DNA from: CBDANZ01 sp965197865
GTDB taxonomy: Bacteria > Acidobacteriota > Vicinamibacteria > Vicinamibacterales > CAVVIG01
Assembly (NCBI GenBank): GCA_965197865.1
Contig: CBDANZ010000003.1
Location: 248,001 to 312,000 of the forward strand
Direction of reading: 5' to 3'
Length of the DNA stretch: 64,000 nucleotides
A program made the position numbers and the translations under genes. The notes under the pieces were generated by a model that searched no databases, was not told the DNA's origin, and saw only the letters and a list, made by a program, of their open reading frames with translations. Of this stretch, positions 43,608 through 52,099 are shown in pieces; the first letter of the stretch is position 1; each line of letters begins with the position of its first letter.

Positions 43608-44705
43608 ATGGAGCAGATTGACGTCGCGGTGGTCGGCGGCGGCGTGACAGGCCTGGCCGCCGCGCGTGCTATCGCCGAGCGCGGTTGTTCCACCTGCGTT
43701 CTCGAGCGGCATTCCCGTCCGGGCCTCGATGCGAGCACGCACAACAGCGGCGTGATCCATGCGGGCGTCTATTACCCCACCGGAACGCTCAAGGCAGACC
43801 TGACCGTCGAGGGCCGGCATCTGATGTACCGGTTCTGTGCCAGTCACGGTGTTCCCCACGCCCGTACCGGCAAGATCATCGTCGCCACCGACGACCATGA
43901 GCGCGCGGAGCTCGCCGCGCTCCACGCGCGCGGCGTGGCCAATGGGGTCGAGGGGTTGGCGCTGGTCGATTCGTCGTTCATTGCCGCCCGCGAACCCCAC
44001 GTGCACGGTGTTGCGGCCTTGTATTCGCCCGAAAGCGGCATCGTAGACGCCGAGGCGCTGGTCATGGCTCTACTGGACGTGGGTGAAGCCGCTGGCGTGA
44101 TTTTCCTACCAGGCACGAGGCTGCTCGGCGCCGATCCATCGCGCGCAGGCATGGAGCTTCGGACCGAGCGCGAGACGATTCTGGCCAGGCAAGTCGTCAA
44201 CGCGGCCGGACTTTTTGCAGACGATGTGTCGCGAATGCTGGACGGCGAGCGCTTCTCGATCTATCCCTGCCGCGGCGAGTACGCGGAGTTCACGCCGGCG
44301 AAGCGGTATCTGGTGAGCTCGCTCGTGTATCCGCTGCCGCAGGCATCGGGCCACGGCCTCGGCGTCCACCTGGTGCGCACCATCGACGGCGCCGTGTGGC
44401 TCGGACCAACGGCCCGCTATCAGGATCGAAAAGACGATTACGAGAACGATCGGCTGCCCCTCGAGGCGTTCCTCGAGCCGGCGCGCCGGCTGCTGCGCGA
44501 TGTCACGCTCACAGATTTGCGTCTATCTGGCAGCGGCATCCGTGCCAAGCTCCATCCGCCAGAAGAGTCGTTCGCCGATTTTCTGATCAGGCGAGACCGC
44601 AACAATCCTGCGGTGGTCCAGGCCGCTGGCATCGACTCGCCCGGCCTGACGTCCTGTCTGGCGATTGGAAAACTCGTCGGCGAAATCGTCAGCGAGGGGG
44701 CGTAG
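43608..44705 (+). CDS. FAD-dependent oxidoreductase, L-2-hydroxyglutarate oxidase-like
   Basis: The 365-residue DAO-fold flavoprotein opens IDVAVVGGGVTGLAAARAIA (FAD dinucleotide fold) with ASTHNSGVIHAGVYYPTGTL, the signature of LhgO and glycerol-3-phosphate-like oxidases, and ends RLSGSGIRAKLHP...AGIDSPGLTSCLAIGK. It probably oxidises L-2-hydroxyglutarate to 2-oxoglutarate and passes electrons to the membrane. I prefer the ATG at 43608; a GTG at 43566 is possible. The 168 bases before it hold GGAGGG (43585) and flank the IS3 element. It converges with the Uma2 gene and overlaps its end by 17 bases. Confidence 0.87.
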   Translation: MEQIDVAVVGGGVTGLAAARAIAERGCSTCVLERHSRPGLDASTHNSGVIHAGVYYPTGTLKADLTVEGRHLMYRFCASHGVPHARTGKIIVATDDHERAELAALHARGVANGVEGLALVDSSFIAAREPHVHGVAALYSPESGIVDAEALVMALLDVGEAAGVIFLPGTRLLGADPSRAGMELRTERETILARQVVNAAGLFADDVSRMLDGERFSIYPCRGEYAEFTPAKRYLVSSLVYPLPQASGHGLGVHLVRTIDGAVWLGPTARYQDRKDDYENDRLPLEAFLEPARRLLRDVTLTDLRLSGSGIRAKLHPPEESFADFLIRRDRNNPAVVQAAGIDSPGLTSCLAIGKLVGEIVSEGA

Positions 44706-45307
44706 ACGCTTCGGGATCGTCTTTGCGGAACAACGCCGACAGCGAGATGCGCAGATCGGGCAGAAGCGGTGTCGTTAACACGTCACCGCCCTCGGCAGAG
44801 AGCTCCGCGACACGCTCACACTTTCCATCACGGAGTCGATAGATCTTCACAGCGTCCAGCTCGGGATCGACGACCCAGTATTCGCCGATGCCCCAGCGTT
44901 CGTACACGCGCCGCTTGGTCACCTCGTCGGTTTTTCGGGTGCCAAGCGAGAGAATCTCGACCGCCAGATCCGGCGCTCCCTGAATGTTCTGCTTCGTCAA
45001 GATCGCCGAGCGCTGGTTAGAAACGTAGAGCAGGTCGTGTTCGACGACGTCGAACTTCGAGAGCACCACGTCGAGCGGAGCCATCCAGACGCGCCCGACA
45101 GGCCGCTCATCAAAGGCACTTGGCTATCCACACGAGCAGCCAACCAGAAATCATCTGGCGCCGTAGACTGGGCGACGGCGTCACGTAGTGTTCCCCGTCG
45201 ATCAGCTCGTGCCGCTTCCCATCGTCGGGAAACAGCAGGAGATCTTCGCAGGTCAACTTGACCGACGGCGCCGATTGGGAAGTCGCTCGCGATTCCCCGT
45301 CCATCAC
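44689..45307 (-). pseudogene. Uma2-family PD-(D/E)XK endonuclease-like gene, one frameshift
   Basis: The N-terminal frame (45307-45110) reads VKLTCEDLLLFPDDGKRHEL and DGEHYVTPSPS, then stops after WIAKCL. One extra T near 45113 separates it from DERPVGRVWMAPLDVVLSKF, DVVEHDLLYVSNQR and PDLAVEILSLGTRKTDEVTK (the catalytic D and ExK), which continues to 44689. With that base removed the two pieces form a full-length Uma2 (DUF820) protein. Its function in bacteria is largely unknown. Confidence 0.75.
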
Positions 45308-45448
45308 GGCAATTCTAGCACCGCGGTATCCGCGGCTTCATGCGGTGGTCGTGCCAATGGGAACGGACGCAGTCTGCGGGAGCTGCCGGACGCAGGCTGG
45401 CCGGACTCAAGAAACTGCCTACCGGACGGCGAAACCATGTGGCAGATC

Positions 45449-46327
45449 CTAGCCGCGGCGAGCGTGAGCTTCTTCGATGTGGAGGGTCTGGACGTACCTA
45501 GCGAGCGCGTCCTGCCACGTTGGCATCACGATCCCCGTTGCGGCGAGCTTTGCGTTCGACAGCGCGCAGTACTGAGGCCGCACCGCGCGCATTGGCACGT
45601 CGGCCATCCGCACAACCTCGACACGCGGCTCGACGCCGAGCCGCGTTGCCGCCTCACGCGCAAATTCCAGCCACGTACAGCACCCGGAGTTCACGCAGTG
45701 GTAGAGACCGGAGGGGGCGCGGCGCTCGATGAGCTCCCGGATGGCCCGCGCCGCGTCGAGCACGTAAGTGGGCGACACCGTGCGATCCTCGAACACCTTC
45801 GGCACCTCGCCTGCGCAAAGTCCGTTCACGATGGCCGCCACGCTTCCCTTCTCCGGCGCTCCTTCTGGTGCGCGGCCGAACAGGCTCGAGACGCGGACCA
45901 CGTACGCGCGCGGCGCATCGGCCGCGAACCACTCGCCAAGGAGCTTCGAGGCGCCGTACACGCTTTGCGGGTTAGGCCGATCCTTCTCGGGGTAGGGAGT
46001 GGTCCCCATTCCGTCGAACACGAAATCGCTGCTGAAGTGGATCAGCATCGCGTCGTGCGCCGTGGCGGCGCGGGTGAGCGTTCGGACGGCGAACGAGTTC
46101 GTCTGCAGCGCCTCGATCGGGTGATCTTCCGCCGCGTCGACCGCGTTGTAGCCGGTGCCGTTGATGATGACGTCCGGCGCGACGCGGCCCATCGCCGCCG
46201 CCACCTCTGCCGCGTCCGTGATGTCGAGCGCCGCGTGATCGAACCGACTGACGTCGTGCCCAGGCGAAAGCTCGTGAACGAGGGCGGCGCCGACCTGGCC
46301 GCGCGCCCCGACGATGGCGATTCGCAT
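45449..46327 (-). CDS. rmlD: dTDP-4-dehydrorhamnose reductase
   Basis: The 292-residue RmlD/RfbD-family SDR begins MRIAIVGARGQVGAALVHEL and has DAAEDHPIEALQTNSFAVRT, LIHFSSDFVFDGMGTTPYPE and PQSVYGASKLLGEWF (Tyr-x3-Lys), with the typical C-terminal GLYHCVNSGCCTWLEFAREA. It makes dTDP-L-rhamnose, NAD(P)H-dependent. RmlA, B and C are not in the window. The ATG overlaps the aminotransferase stop (TAATG), so the two are co-translated. Confidence 0.88.
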   Translation of the reverse strand: MRIAIVGARGQVGAALVHELSPGHDVSRFDHAALDITDAAEVAAAMGRVAPDVIINGTGYNAVDAAEDHPIEALQTNSFAVRTLTRAATAHDAMLIHFSSDFVFDGMGTTPYPEKDRPNPQSVYGASKLLGEWFAADAPRAYVVRVSSLFGRAPEGAPEKGSVAAIVNGLCAGEVPKVFEDRTVSPTYVLDAARAIRELIERRAPSGLYHCVNSGCCTWLEFAREAATRLGVEPRVEVVRMADVPMRAVRPQYCALSNAKLAATGIVMPTWQDALARYVQTLHIEEAHARRG

Positions 46328-47565
46328 TACCTCTTAGGCTCGCGGGTTCCGCTCGTGCGGCCTCCAATCGCCCACGCGCGGCGACGAGTCTCTTCAGAGG
46401 TCGCCGCAGATACTGACTCGCTCTCCTGGCGCAGCCTGCCGGTGCTGGGCCGCACGAACTCGGCAATCGCGCCGACCACCGCCTGCTGCTGCTGCTCGGT
46501 CAGCTCGCCGTAGACGGGAATGGCCAGGCTCTCCCGCGCCGCGCGCTCCGCGTGCGGGAAGTCGCCCGCACGATGGCCAAGATCGGCGAAGCAGGGCTGA
46601 AGGTGGAACGGCACCGGATAGTAGATTTCGCTGCCGATACCGCGCGCGTCGAGATGCCGCCTCAAACTGTCGCGCTCGGGCGTCCGAATCACGAACTGGT
46701 GGAAGACATGGCGGCACCCCGGCGGTTCCACCGGCAGCGTCACACGATCGGTGACACCGAGGTCGCGAAACAGTCGGACGTAACGGGCCGCGTTCAGCCG
46801 GCGCGCCTCGGTCCATGCCGCAAGGTGCGGCGACTTGACACGCAAGACGACCGCCTGCAGCACGTCCATCCGGAAATTCGCGCCGGCCTCGTGGTGATAG
46901 TGCTTCGGCTCCATGCCGTGCGTGCGTAAGAGGCGGGCGTGCTTTGCGAAGCTGGTATCATTGGTCGTCAGCAGGCCGGCGTCTCCGAACGCGCCCAGGT
47001 TCTTGCTCGGAAAGAACGAAAAACAGCCGAAGGCACCGAGTCCGCCAATCGCGCGCGATTTGTAGGTCGCGCCAATCGCCTGGGCGGCGTCCTCGACAAC
47101 AGGCACGCACGAACGAGACGCCTCGTCGAGAATCGGATCCATGTCGGCGCCGAGACCGAACAGATGAACCGGCAGGATGGCCTTCGTGCGCGGCGTCATT
47201 GCGCTAGTGATCCGCGCCGGGTCGATGTTGAATGTGTCGGAATCGATGTCGACGAACACGGGCCGCGCCCCAACGCGAACGATCGCGCCGGCGGTCGAGA
47301 AGAACGAATAGCTGGAGGTCACAACTTCGTCGCCGGCCTTAATACCTAGTGCCATCAGCGCCAGAAGCAAGGCGTCGGTGCCCGACGACACCGCGATCGC
47401 GTGATCGACACCGAGCAGGCGCTCCTGCTCGCGCTCGAACGCCTCGATCTCGGGCCCCATGATGAACCGCTGGCTGTCGCAGACGCGCGTGACGGCCGCA
47501 AGGATCTCTTCGCGCAGCGGCGCGTACTGTGCCTGCAGATCGAGGAACGGCACCTTCAGAGACAT
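46327..47565 (-). CDS. DegT/DnrJ/EryC1 sugar aminotransferase
   Basis: The PLP enzyme starts at the ATG at 47565 (MSLKVPFLDLQAQYAPLREE) and has IAVSSGTDALLLALMALGIK, VVEDAAQAIGATYKSRAIGG and FSFFPSKNLGAFGDAG, where the lysine binds PLP. It aminates a keto sugar nucleotide. The C-terminal 50 residues after EFVRPSTG are an unusual, charged extension. It is followed by rmlD with a one-base overlap and preceded by smpB with 19 bases between. The longer upstream frame overlaps smpB and is ignored. Confidence 0.88.
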   Translation of the reverse strand: MSLKVPFLDLQAQYAPLREEILAAVTRVCDSQRFIMGPEIEAFEREQERLLGVDHAIAVSSGTDALLLALMALGIKAGDEVVTSSYSFFSTAGAIVRVGARPVFVDIDSDTFNIDPARITSAMTPRTKAILPVHLFGLGADMDPILDEASRSCVPVVEDAAQAIGATYKSRAIGGLGAFGCFSFFPSKNLGAFGDAGLLTTNDTSFAKHARLLRTHGMEPKHYHHEAGANFRMDVLQAVVLRVKSPHLAAWTEARRLNAARYVRLFRDLGVTDRVTLPVEPPGCRHVFHQFVIRTPERDSLRRHLDARGIGSEIYYPVPFHLQPCFADLGHRAGDFPHAERAARESLAIPVYGELTEQQQQAVVGAIAEFVRPSTGRLRQESESVSAATSEETRRRAWAIGGRTSGTREPKR

Positions 47566-47584
47566 GAGCGTCTCATTGTAGCTG

Positions 47585-48067
47585 TCAGGAACTCCCACGC
47601 GACTTAATTGCCGCGCGCGTTTCGCGATCGGCCTCCCGGCGTTTGATCGTTTCACGCTTGTCGTACTCCTTCTTACCCTTCGCCAGGCTGAGAGCAACCT
47701 TCACACGGCCGTTCTTGAAGTACATGCGTACTGGCACGAGGGTCATGCCCCGCTCGACGGTCTTGCCGATGAGTTTTCTGATTTCATCGCGGTGCAGCAA
47801 GAGCTTCCTCCTCCGCAGCGGCTCGTGCTGCGCGTATCCACGATGGCTGTACGGACTGATGTTCACGTTGTACAGATACACCTCGGCATCGTCAACCCGC
47901 GCGAAGCTGTCGCGCAGGTTGACGCGTCCTTCGCGAATCGCCTTCACTTCCGTGCCGAGCAGCACCACACCCGCCTCGAACGTTTCGAGGAGGTGGTAGT
48001 CGTGGCGGGCCTTTCGGTTTTCCGCGATGTTGGCCTGCGCCAGCTCACGCTCTGTTTTTTCCTTCAT
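47585..48067 (-). CDS. smpB: SsrA-binding protein SmpB
   Basis: This 160-residue protein has the SmpB fold: NIAENRKARHDYHLLETFEA, GVVLLGTEVKAIREGRVNLR, FARVDDAEVYLYNVNISPYS, RRKLLLHRDEIRKLIGKTVE and LSLAKGKKEYDKRETIKRRE with the basic C-terminal tail. It brings tmRNA to stalled ribosomes. The tmRNA gene itself is not seen in the window. It overlaps the 3' end of pdxA by 23 bases. Confidence 0.95.
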   Translation of the reverse strand: MKEKTERELAQANIAENRKARHDYHLLETFEAGVVLLGTEVKAIREGRVNLRDSFARVDDAEVYLYNVNISPYSHRGYAQHEPLRRRKLLLHRDEIRKLIGKTVERGMTLVPVRMYFKNGRVKVALSLAKGKKEYDKRETIKRREADRETRAAIKSRGSS

Positions 48068-48971
48068 GGGTGTGCGGGTCTCTAGACCTGCTCACAAGAC
48101 GCGCCGCGAGCTGCACGGCCGCAATCATGCTGCCGGGATCGGCCACGCCGCGGCCGGCGATGTCGAACGCCGTCCCGTGATCGACCGACGTGCGGACGAT
48201 CGGCAATCCCAGCGTCACGTTCACGGCCTGACCAAACGCAACGAGTTTCACTGGAATCAATCCCTGATCGTGATAGCAGGCGACCACGACGTCGAACTCG
48301 CCACGTACGGCGCGTACAAACAGCGTGTCGGCTGGAAATGGGCCCGCCACCTCCACGCCTCGCGCGCGGCAGGCCGCCACGGCTGGCGCGATCACCTGCC
48401 GCTCTTCCAAGCCGAAGAGCCCCTGTTCACCGGCGTGCGGATTGAGACCGGTGACCGCAAGGCGTGGACTCGCGACGCCGAACCGCGGCAACTCGCGGGC
48501 CGTCAACCCAATCGTGCACTCGAGCGACGCTTGCGTCAGTGTGCGGGGCACCTCGGCCAACGCCACGTGCACCGTGGCCAGCACGACGCGCAGTACGTCG
48601 GACTGAAACATCATCGCCACATGACTGGCGCCCGTGAGGTGCGCGAGCAGATCCGTGTGGCCCACCCACGGCAAGCCTGCGAGGCGAAATGCTTCCTTGT
48701 TGACGGGCGCCGTGGCGACGGCGTCGACCATTCCACCCAGAGCGTCCGTCGTGGCTCGAACGATCGCGTTGTAAGCAGCCTGTCCGGCTCCGCCGCTGAG
48801 GACGCCAGGCTTGAATCTGGCCGGACTCGGCGGCGCGTACAGCACCGGCTCGCAGACCTCGAGGACTGAAGTATCCGCCGTCGCTCGCGCCGCGACTTCC
48901 GGCCCGATGCCGGACGGGTCACCGACCGTGATGGCCACGCGGGGTTTACGGATCACTGCCGGCAACTGCAT
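48045..48971 (-). CDS. pdxA: 4-hydroxythreonine-4-phosphate dehydrogenase
   Basis: The 308-residue enzyme has RVAITVGDPSGIGPEVAARA at the N-terminus, VATAPVNKEAFRLAGLPWVG with the catalytic Lys, GHTDLLAHLTGASHVAMMFQ, TGLNPHAGEQGLFGLEE and ACYHDQGLIPVKLVAFGQAV (metal-binding His). It acts in pyridoxal-5-phosphate synthesis. Its start overlaps the end of the ricT-like gene by 19 bases and its end overlaps smpB, so this is a tight operon. Confidence 0.94.
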   Translation of the reverse strand: MQLPAVIRKPRVAITVGDPSGIGPEVAARATADTSVLEVCEPVLYAPPSPARFKPGVLSGGAGQAAYNAIVRATTDALGGMVDAVATAPVNKEAFRLAGLPWVGHTDLLAHLTGASHVAMMFQSDVLRVVLATVHVALAEVPRTLTQASLECTIGLTARELPRFGVASPRLAVTGLNPHAGEQGLFGLEERQVIAPAVAACRARGVEVAGPFPADTLFVRAVRGEFDVVVACYHDQGLIPVKLVAFGQAVNVTLGLPIVRTSVDHGTAFDIAGRGVADPGSMIAAVQLAARLVSRSRDPHTHEGKNRA

Positions 48972-49735
48972 GAGCCGCAGTTGCCGGATTCGCAGCCGCC
49001 GCTACCGCATCCGGTCGGGTTATCACAGCCGCCCTCGCTGCCACACCCGCCGTGCACCTGCCCTTTGGCGTTCGGCAGCTCGTAGCGAAGACAGCATTTC
49101 AGTCGACCGCAGAGGCCGGACAGCTTCGAGGGATTGAGGTTCAAGTCCTGCTGCTTCGCCATCTTGATCGAGATCGGCTCGAAGCTAGTGAGAAATGTCG
49201 TACAGCACAGCGGCCGGCCGCACGTCCCGTAGCCGCCGATCACCTTGGCTGCGTCGCGGGCGCCCACCTGGCGCATCTCGATGCGAGTCCGGAACTCGGA
49301 AGCCAGCTCGCGGACCAGCTCGCGGAAATCGACGCGGCCTTCGGCGGTAAAATAGAGCACGAGGCGCGAGCCGTCGAAGGATTGTTCGACGTGCGTGAGC
49401 TTCATGGAAAGGCCGCGCTCCTGGATTTTCAGGAGCGCCACCCGCCAAGCCTCCTTCTCGCGCTGCTGGTGCTTGGTCCGCGAGGCGATGTCTTCGTAGG
49501 TCACGAGGCGGACGAATCGGTTCGGGGAATCGGCCGGCGGCCGGCGTCGGTCGGCAAGTGCCGGGATCGTGCGCACCACGGTGCCGACGGCGGGTCCGCT
49601 GGCGGTCTGAACGACAACCCGTTCACCTGGGCGGGGCGCAGTCTGGGACGAAAGATCGTCGAGGAGGAAGGTCTGCGAACGCCCGACCGGACTCAACTTG
49701 ACCGAGACGATCCGCGCGGGTTCTGAGGCGTTCAT
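48953..49735 (-). CDS. PSP1-domain protein (RicT/YaaT-like) with a Cys-rich tail
   Basis: The 260-residue protein contains the PSP1 C-terminal domain: DFRELVRELASEFRTRIEMR, GYGTCGRPLCCTTFLTSFEP and MAKQQDLNLNPSKLSGLCGR, then LKCCLRYE. The conserved cysteines bind an iron-sulfur cluster in the Bacillus RicAFT complex. After the domain there is a Gly/Cys-rich tail (HGGCGSEGGCDNPTGCGSGG, then CESGNCGSCSC), nine cysteines in about 33 residues, not part of the usual family. The start is the ATG at 49735. The position next to holB is common for this gene. Confidence 0.87.
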   Translation of the reverse strand: MNASEPARIVSVKLSPVGRSQTFLLDDLSSQTAPRPGERVVVQTASGPAVGTVVRTIPALADRRRPPADSPNRFVRLVTYEDIASRTKHQQREKEAWRVALLKIQERGLSMKLTHVEQSFDGSRLVLYFTAEGRVDFRELVRELASEFRTRIEMRQVGARDAAKVIGGYGTCGRPLCCTTFLTSFEPISIKMAKQQDLNLNPSKLSGLCGRLKCCLRYELPNAKGQVHGGCGSEGGCDNPTGCGSGGCESGNCGSCSCRQ

Positions 49736-49766
49736 GGCAGCACCTTCTATGAGCGCTCGACGCAGG

Positions 49767-49843
49767 ACTCTGGGCTCTGGGCTCTGGGCCCTCCGGGCTG
49801 TAGCTGAGAGCTGATGGCTGAGAGCTATCAGCTTTCTGCTCAC
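49767..49843. repeat. Heptamer-phased repeat tract between ricT and holB
   Basis: From 49767 to 49843 the sequence can be cut into eleven consecutive 7-mers sharing a central CT: GCTCTGG-type units (49767-49787), two degenerate units, then AGCTGAG-type units (from 49802). The phase is kept through the change of unit type. It fills almost the whole intergenic space and touches the holB stop. Confidence 0.8.
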
Positions 49844-50901
49844 AACTGCAGCACGACCCAGTCCGCCACGATCTTGACGCCGGCGTTACGGTCCAGCGCC
49901 AGGAGTGCCTGATCGACCGCCGTAAACGCGCGGACGCCGCGCTCGCCCGCGTACGCCGACAGCCGCTCAATCGCGGGCTGGACGTCCGGGTTGGCAAGCG
50001 CGCGGCCGTCCGCGCAGGTTGAGAGAAGCTCGACATCGCGCAAAAGCGACGCCATCGCGCGCAAGTTCACCGCGAGCTGCTCGCGGTCACCTGCGCCGCC
50101 GCGACCCGCCTTTGCGACCAGCTCCTTTGCGCCGTCGATGCGGCGGCGCGGGGCGTCGTTCGCAGCAGCTTGAGACAGCACGCGTACCGCGACCTCTCGC
50201 GCCCCAATGAGAACACCGACATCGTCCGCTCTCACCTCGAGCGCACGACCGATGCTGCCGTCGGAAGTAGCCGCAACGGCCTCGGCTTCGCTTCGCCCTC
50301 GTTTCACCAGTGCGGTCGCCACCGCATCGGCGCCGAGCGGCCGGAACCGCAACCGTGGGCAGCGCGACCGCACCGTGGCCAGCAACATGTCGGGCCGCGA
50401 CGTGATCAGCATGAAGACCGACGAGGAGGGCGGTTCTTCCAGCGTCTTGAGGAGCGCGTTCTGCGCGGGGACAACGAGCGCGTCGGCTTCGTCGACGATC
50501 ACGACGCGGCGGCGGCCTTCGAACGGACGGTACGCCGCCCGGTCGATGACGTCGCGCACCTGCTCGATCTTGATCGATCCGCTGTCGCCTGGCCCCACCA
50601 GCAGCACGTCGGGATGCACACCCTTGGCAATGCGCACGCAAGTGGAACACGTGCCACAGGCGTCGATCGGCACCGGATCGAGCTTCGGCGTTCTACGTTC
50701 TGCCCTTCCGAGCTCGTCGTTCTCGGTTCGTCGTTCGGCGTTCGGGCAGTTCAGCGCCTGGGCAGTCGCAAGCGCGGCAAGATGTTTTCCAACCCCGCTT
50801 TGGCCCGTGAAAAGCAAGCTCGGAGGCAGTGTCCCGCGATAAACCGAACGCGCAAGCAAGTTGATCAGCGCCCGATGACCGATGACGTCTCGAAACGGCA
50901 T
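49840..50901 (-). CDS. holB: DNA polymerase III delta-prime subunit
   Basis: The 353-residue AAA+ clamp-loader subunit starts MPFRDVIGHRALINLLARSV and has a Walker A-like SLLFTGQSGVGKHLAAL (about residues 29-45), Walker B VVIVDEADAL and the SRC motif TVRSRCPRLRF. The zinc module cysteines are at about C52, C82, C85 and C88; between the first and second lies a 23-residue insert (NAERRTENDELGRAERRTPK) made by a heptamer-phased repeat tract in the DNA. It is the first gene of the holB-ricT-pdxA-smpB run. Confidence 0.9.
   Translation of the reverse strand: MPFRDVIGHRALINLLARSVYRGTLPPSLLFTGQSGVGKHLAALATAQALNCPNAERRTENDELGRAERRTPKLDPVPIDACGTCSTCVRIAKGVHPDVLLVGPGDSGSIKIEQVRDVIDRAAYRPFEGRRRVVIVDEADALVVPAQNALLKTLEEPPSSSVFMLITSRPDMLLATVRSRCPRLRFRPLGADAVATALVKRGRSEAEAVAATSDGSIGRALEVRADDVGVLIGAREVAVRVLSQAAANDAPRRRIDGAKELVAKAGRGGAGDREQLAVNLRAMASLLRDVELLSTCADGRALANPDVQPAIERLSAYAGERGVRAFTAVDQALLALDRNAGVKIVADWVVLQL
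50683..50752. repeat. Heptamer-phased repeat tract inside holB
   Basis: Ten consecutive 7-base units, GTTC-centred (for example GTTCTAC then GTTCTGC from 50690; CGTTCGG twice from 50732), run in one phase with a one-base slip of the word after the third unit. The tract encodes the non-conserved insert within the HolB zinc module, so it was accepted without breaking the frame. Confidence 0.75.
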
Positions 50902-50980
50902 GATGGGGTGCCGAAGCGAATCGTATCACAGCGGATTCGCTGCGTTCTTGCGGAGAGCAGGAAGCCGTTACACAACGTGC

Positions 50981-51002
50981 CGCGCGGGACTTTGGTCCTG
51001 CT
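50981..51002. repeat. REP-like unit upstream of holB
   Basis: CGCGCGGGACTTTGGTCCTG is a member of the hairpin family. The 267 bases from 50902 to 51168 otherwise hold the presumed holB promoter (upstream on the minus strand) and no ORF I can support. Confidence 0.55.
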
Positions 51003-51168
51003 CTTCTACGGCTTATCGTCCCGCATGACCCCTCGGTTCGCAGAACCTATATCGGAGTATAACGAGAATCAAATCGACCTAAAACGACTGTCTTCGATTT
51101 AGGATGCGTCCGGAACTGGACTTCCTTGATCTGATCCGATCGCTGGAAACAGAAACCGGGGTGTCGCG

Positions 51169-51513
51169 TCACTTGATAAGTAGGGTCTCGGGGTGCTGCG
51201 CGTACCAGCCGAACCAGAACGCCCGGTGTGCCGGCACTCTCGGCAGTTGAAGCTCTCCATCGAACGCAGCCCTGAGCTGGTCCTCATTACTCCAACGATC
51301 CAGTTCTTCAACGACCCAGGTACAACCATCGGCATCAACCACGCGCCCGTCGGCCTTGGCCTCCCTAAAGCAATGCAGGCCCGCTTCGTAGGCCCGGTTC
51401 GCCCCGGCCTTTGATGACGACCAGCTGCTGGCCGGTGATGCCGGCGTGATAGACGCGCCTGGTGACCAGAAAATCGGTCGAGGAAGCGGACGAAGCAAAT
51501 GAAGCCCACCCAC
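51169..51513 (-). pseudogene. DUF3179 protein, C-terminal remnant with frameshift
   Basis: One frame gives STDFLVTRRVYHAGITGQQL and VVIKGRGEP; after an indel near 51410 another frame gives RAYEAGLHCFREAKADGRVV, DADGCTWVVEELDR and LPRVPAHRAFWFGWYAQHPE, the typical DUF3179 ending. Further upstream on the same strand (51640-51530) a short frame ALARIARSWEVGHTPMMVDL may be part of the same dead gene. The role of the family is unknown. Confidence 0.65.
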
Positions 51514-51692
51514 GACGTCGGGTTGGCTAGGCCGTGCGACGCATCAGGCTGGTGAGGTCCACCATCATCGGCGTATGGCCCACCTCCCAGCTTCTGGCAA
51601 TCCGCGCCAGCGCCACCTCTGCGACTTGATCGTTTAGGAGGGCAGCCCTTGGAAGAACAGATCGATGTCGATGGCGCTAGCGGTTCGAAAGA

Positions 51693-52055
51693 TCACTTGG
51701 CCATCATCACCGACGCAACGCTAATGGTGTCGTCAGTCACGTCGCCGACAATCGTCGCCATCTTGCCGGCCAGTTTGGCTAGCTCGGCCTTGGCTTTGTC
51801 GTCCGAGGTCTTCAGGGTGTAGGCCTTGTCTTTCGCGATGAGCGCGTAATCGGATCCCTCCTTCACGCAGGCCTGCGTACACGCGACCGAATCGCTCATC
51901 ATGTGTTTGACACCGCACTTCGCGTCACCGACCGTCCCCATCAGCTTCATTTCCGCGGCGCCCAGAGTGGCCCCGCTGACGCCAAACGCAAGGACAAGAA
52001 CCAACGCCGCCATAGTTCTAACCGTTATCGCTGTTCTCCTCAAAAAAACATTCAC
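51693..52055 (-). CDS. Small secreted Cys-containing protein, copy A
   Basis: The protein has a hydrophobic signal segment (MAALVLVLAFGVSGATLGAA) followed by a domain of about 85 residues: MKLMGTVGDAKCGVKHMMSD, VACTQACVKEGSDYALIAKD and KAYTLKTSD. Three cysteines and the motif CGVKHMM are shared with copy B at 55212. The GTG at 52055 or the ATG at 52013 may be the start. It is the last gene of the ECF-sigma operon, after DUF1223. The function is not known to me; the pairing with a thioredoxin-like DUF1223 gene suggests an envelope role. Confidence 0.7.
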   Translation of the reverse strand: MNVFLRRTAITVRTMAALVLVLAFGVSGATLGAAEMKLMGTVGDAKCGVKHMMSDSVACTQACVKEGSDYALIAKDKAYTLKTSDDKAKAELAKLAGKMATIVGDVTDDTISVASVMMAK

Positions 52056-52099
52056 GCCGCCGCCTACACCCTCGCGAACCGCACCCCCGCCCGCTTCGC

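Noticed and set aside
44689..45307. Two separate Uma2-like genes
   Set aside because: The two frames join into one full-length protein if a single T near 45113 is removed.
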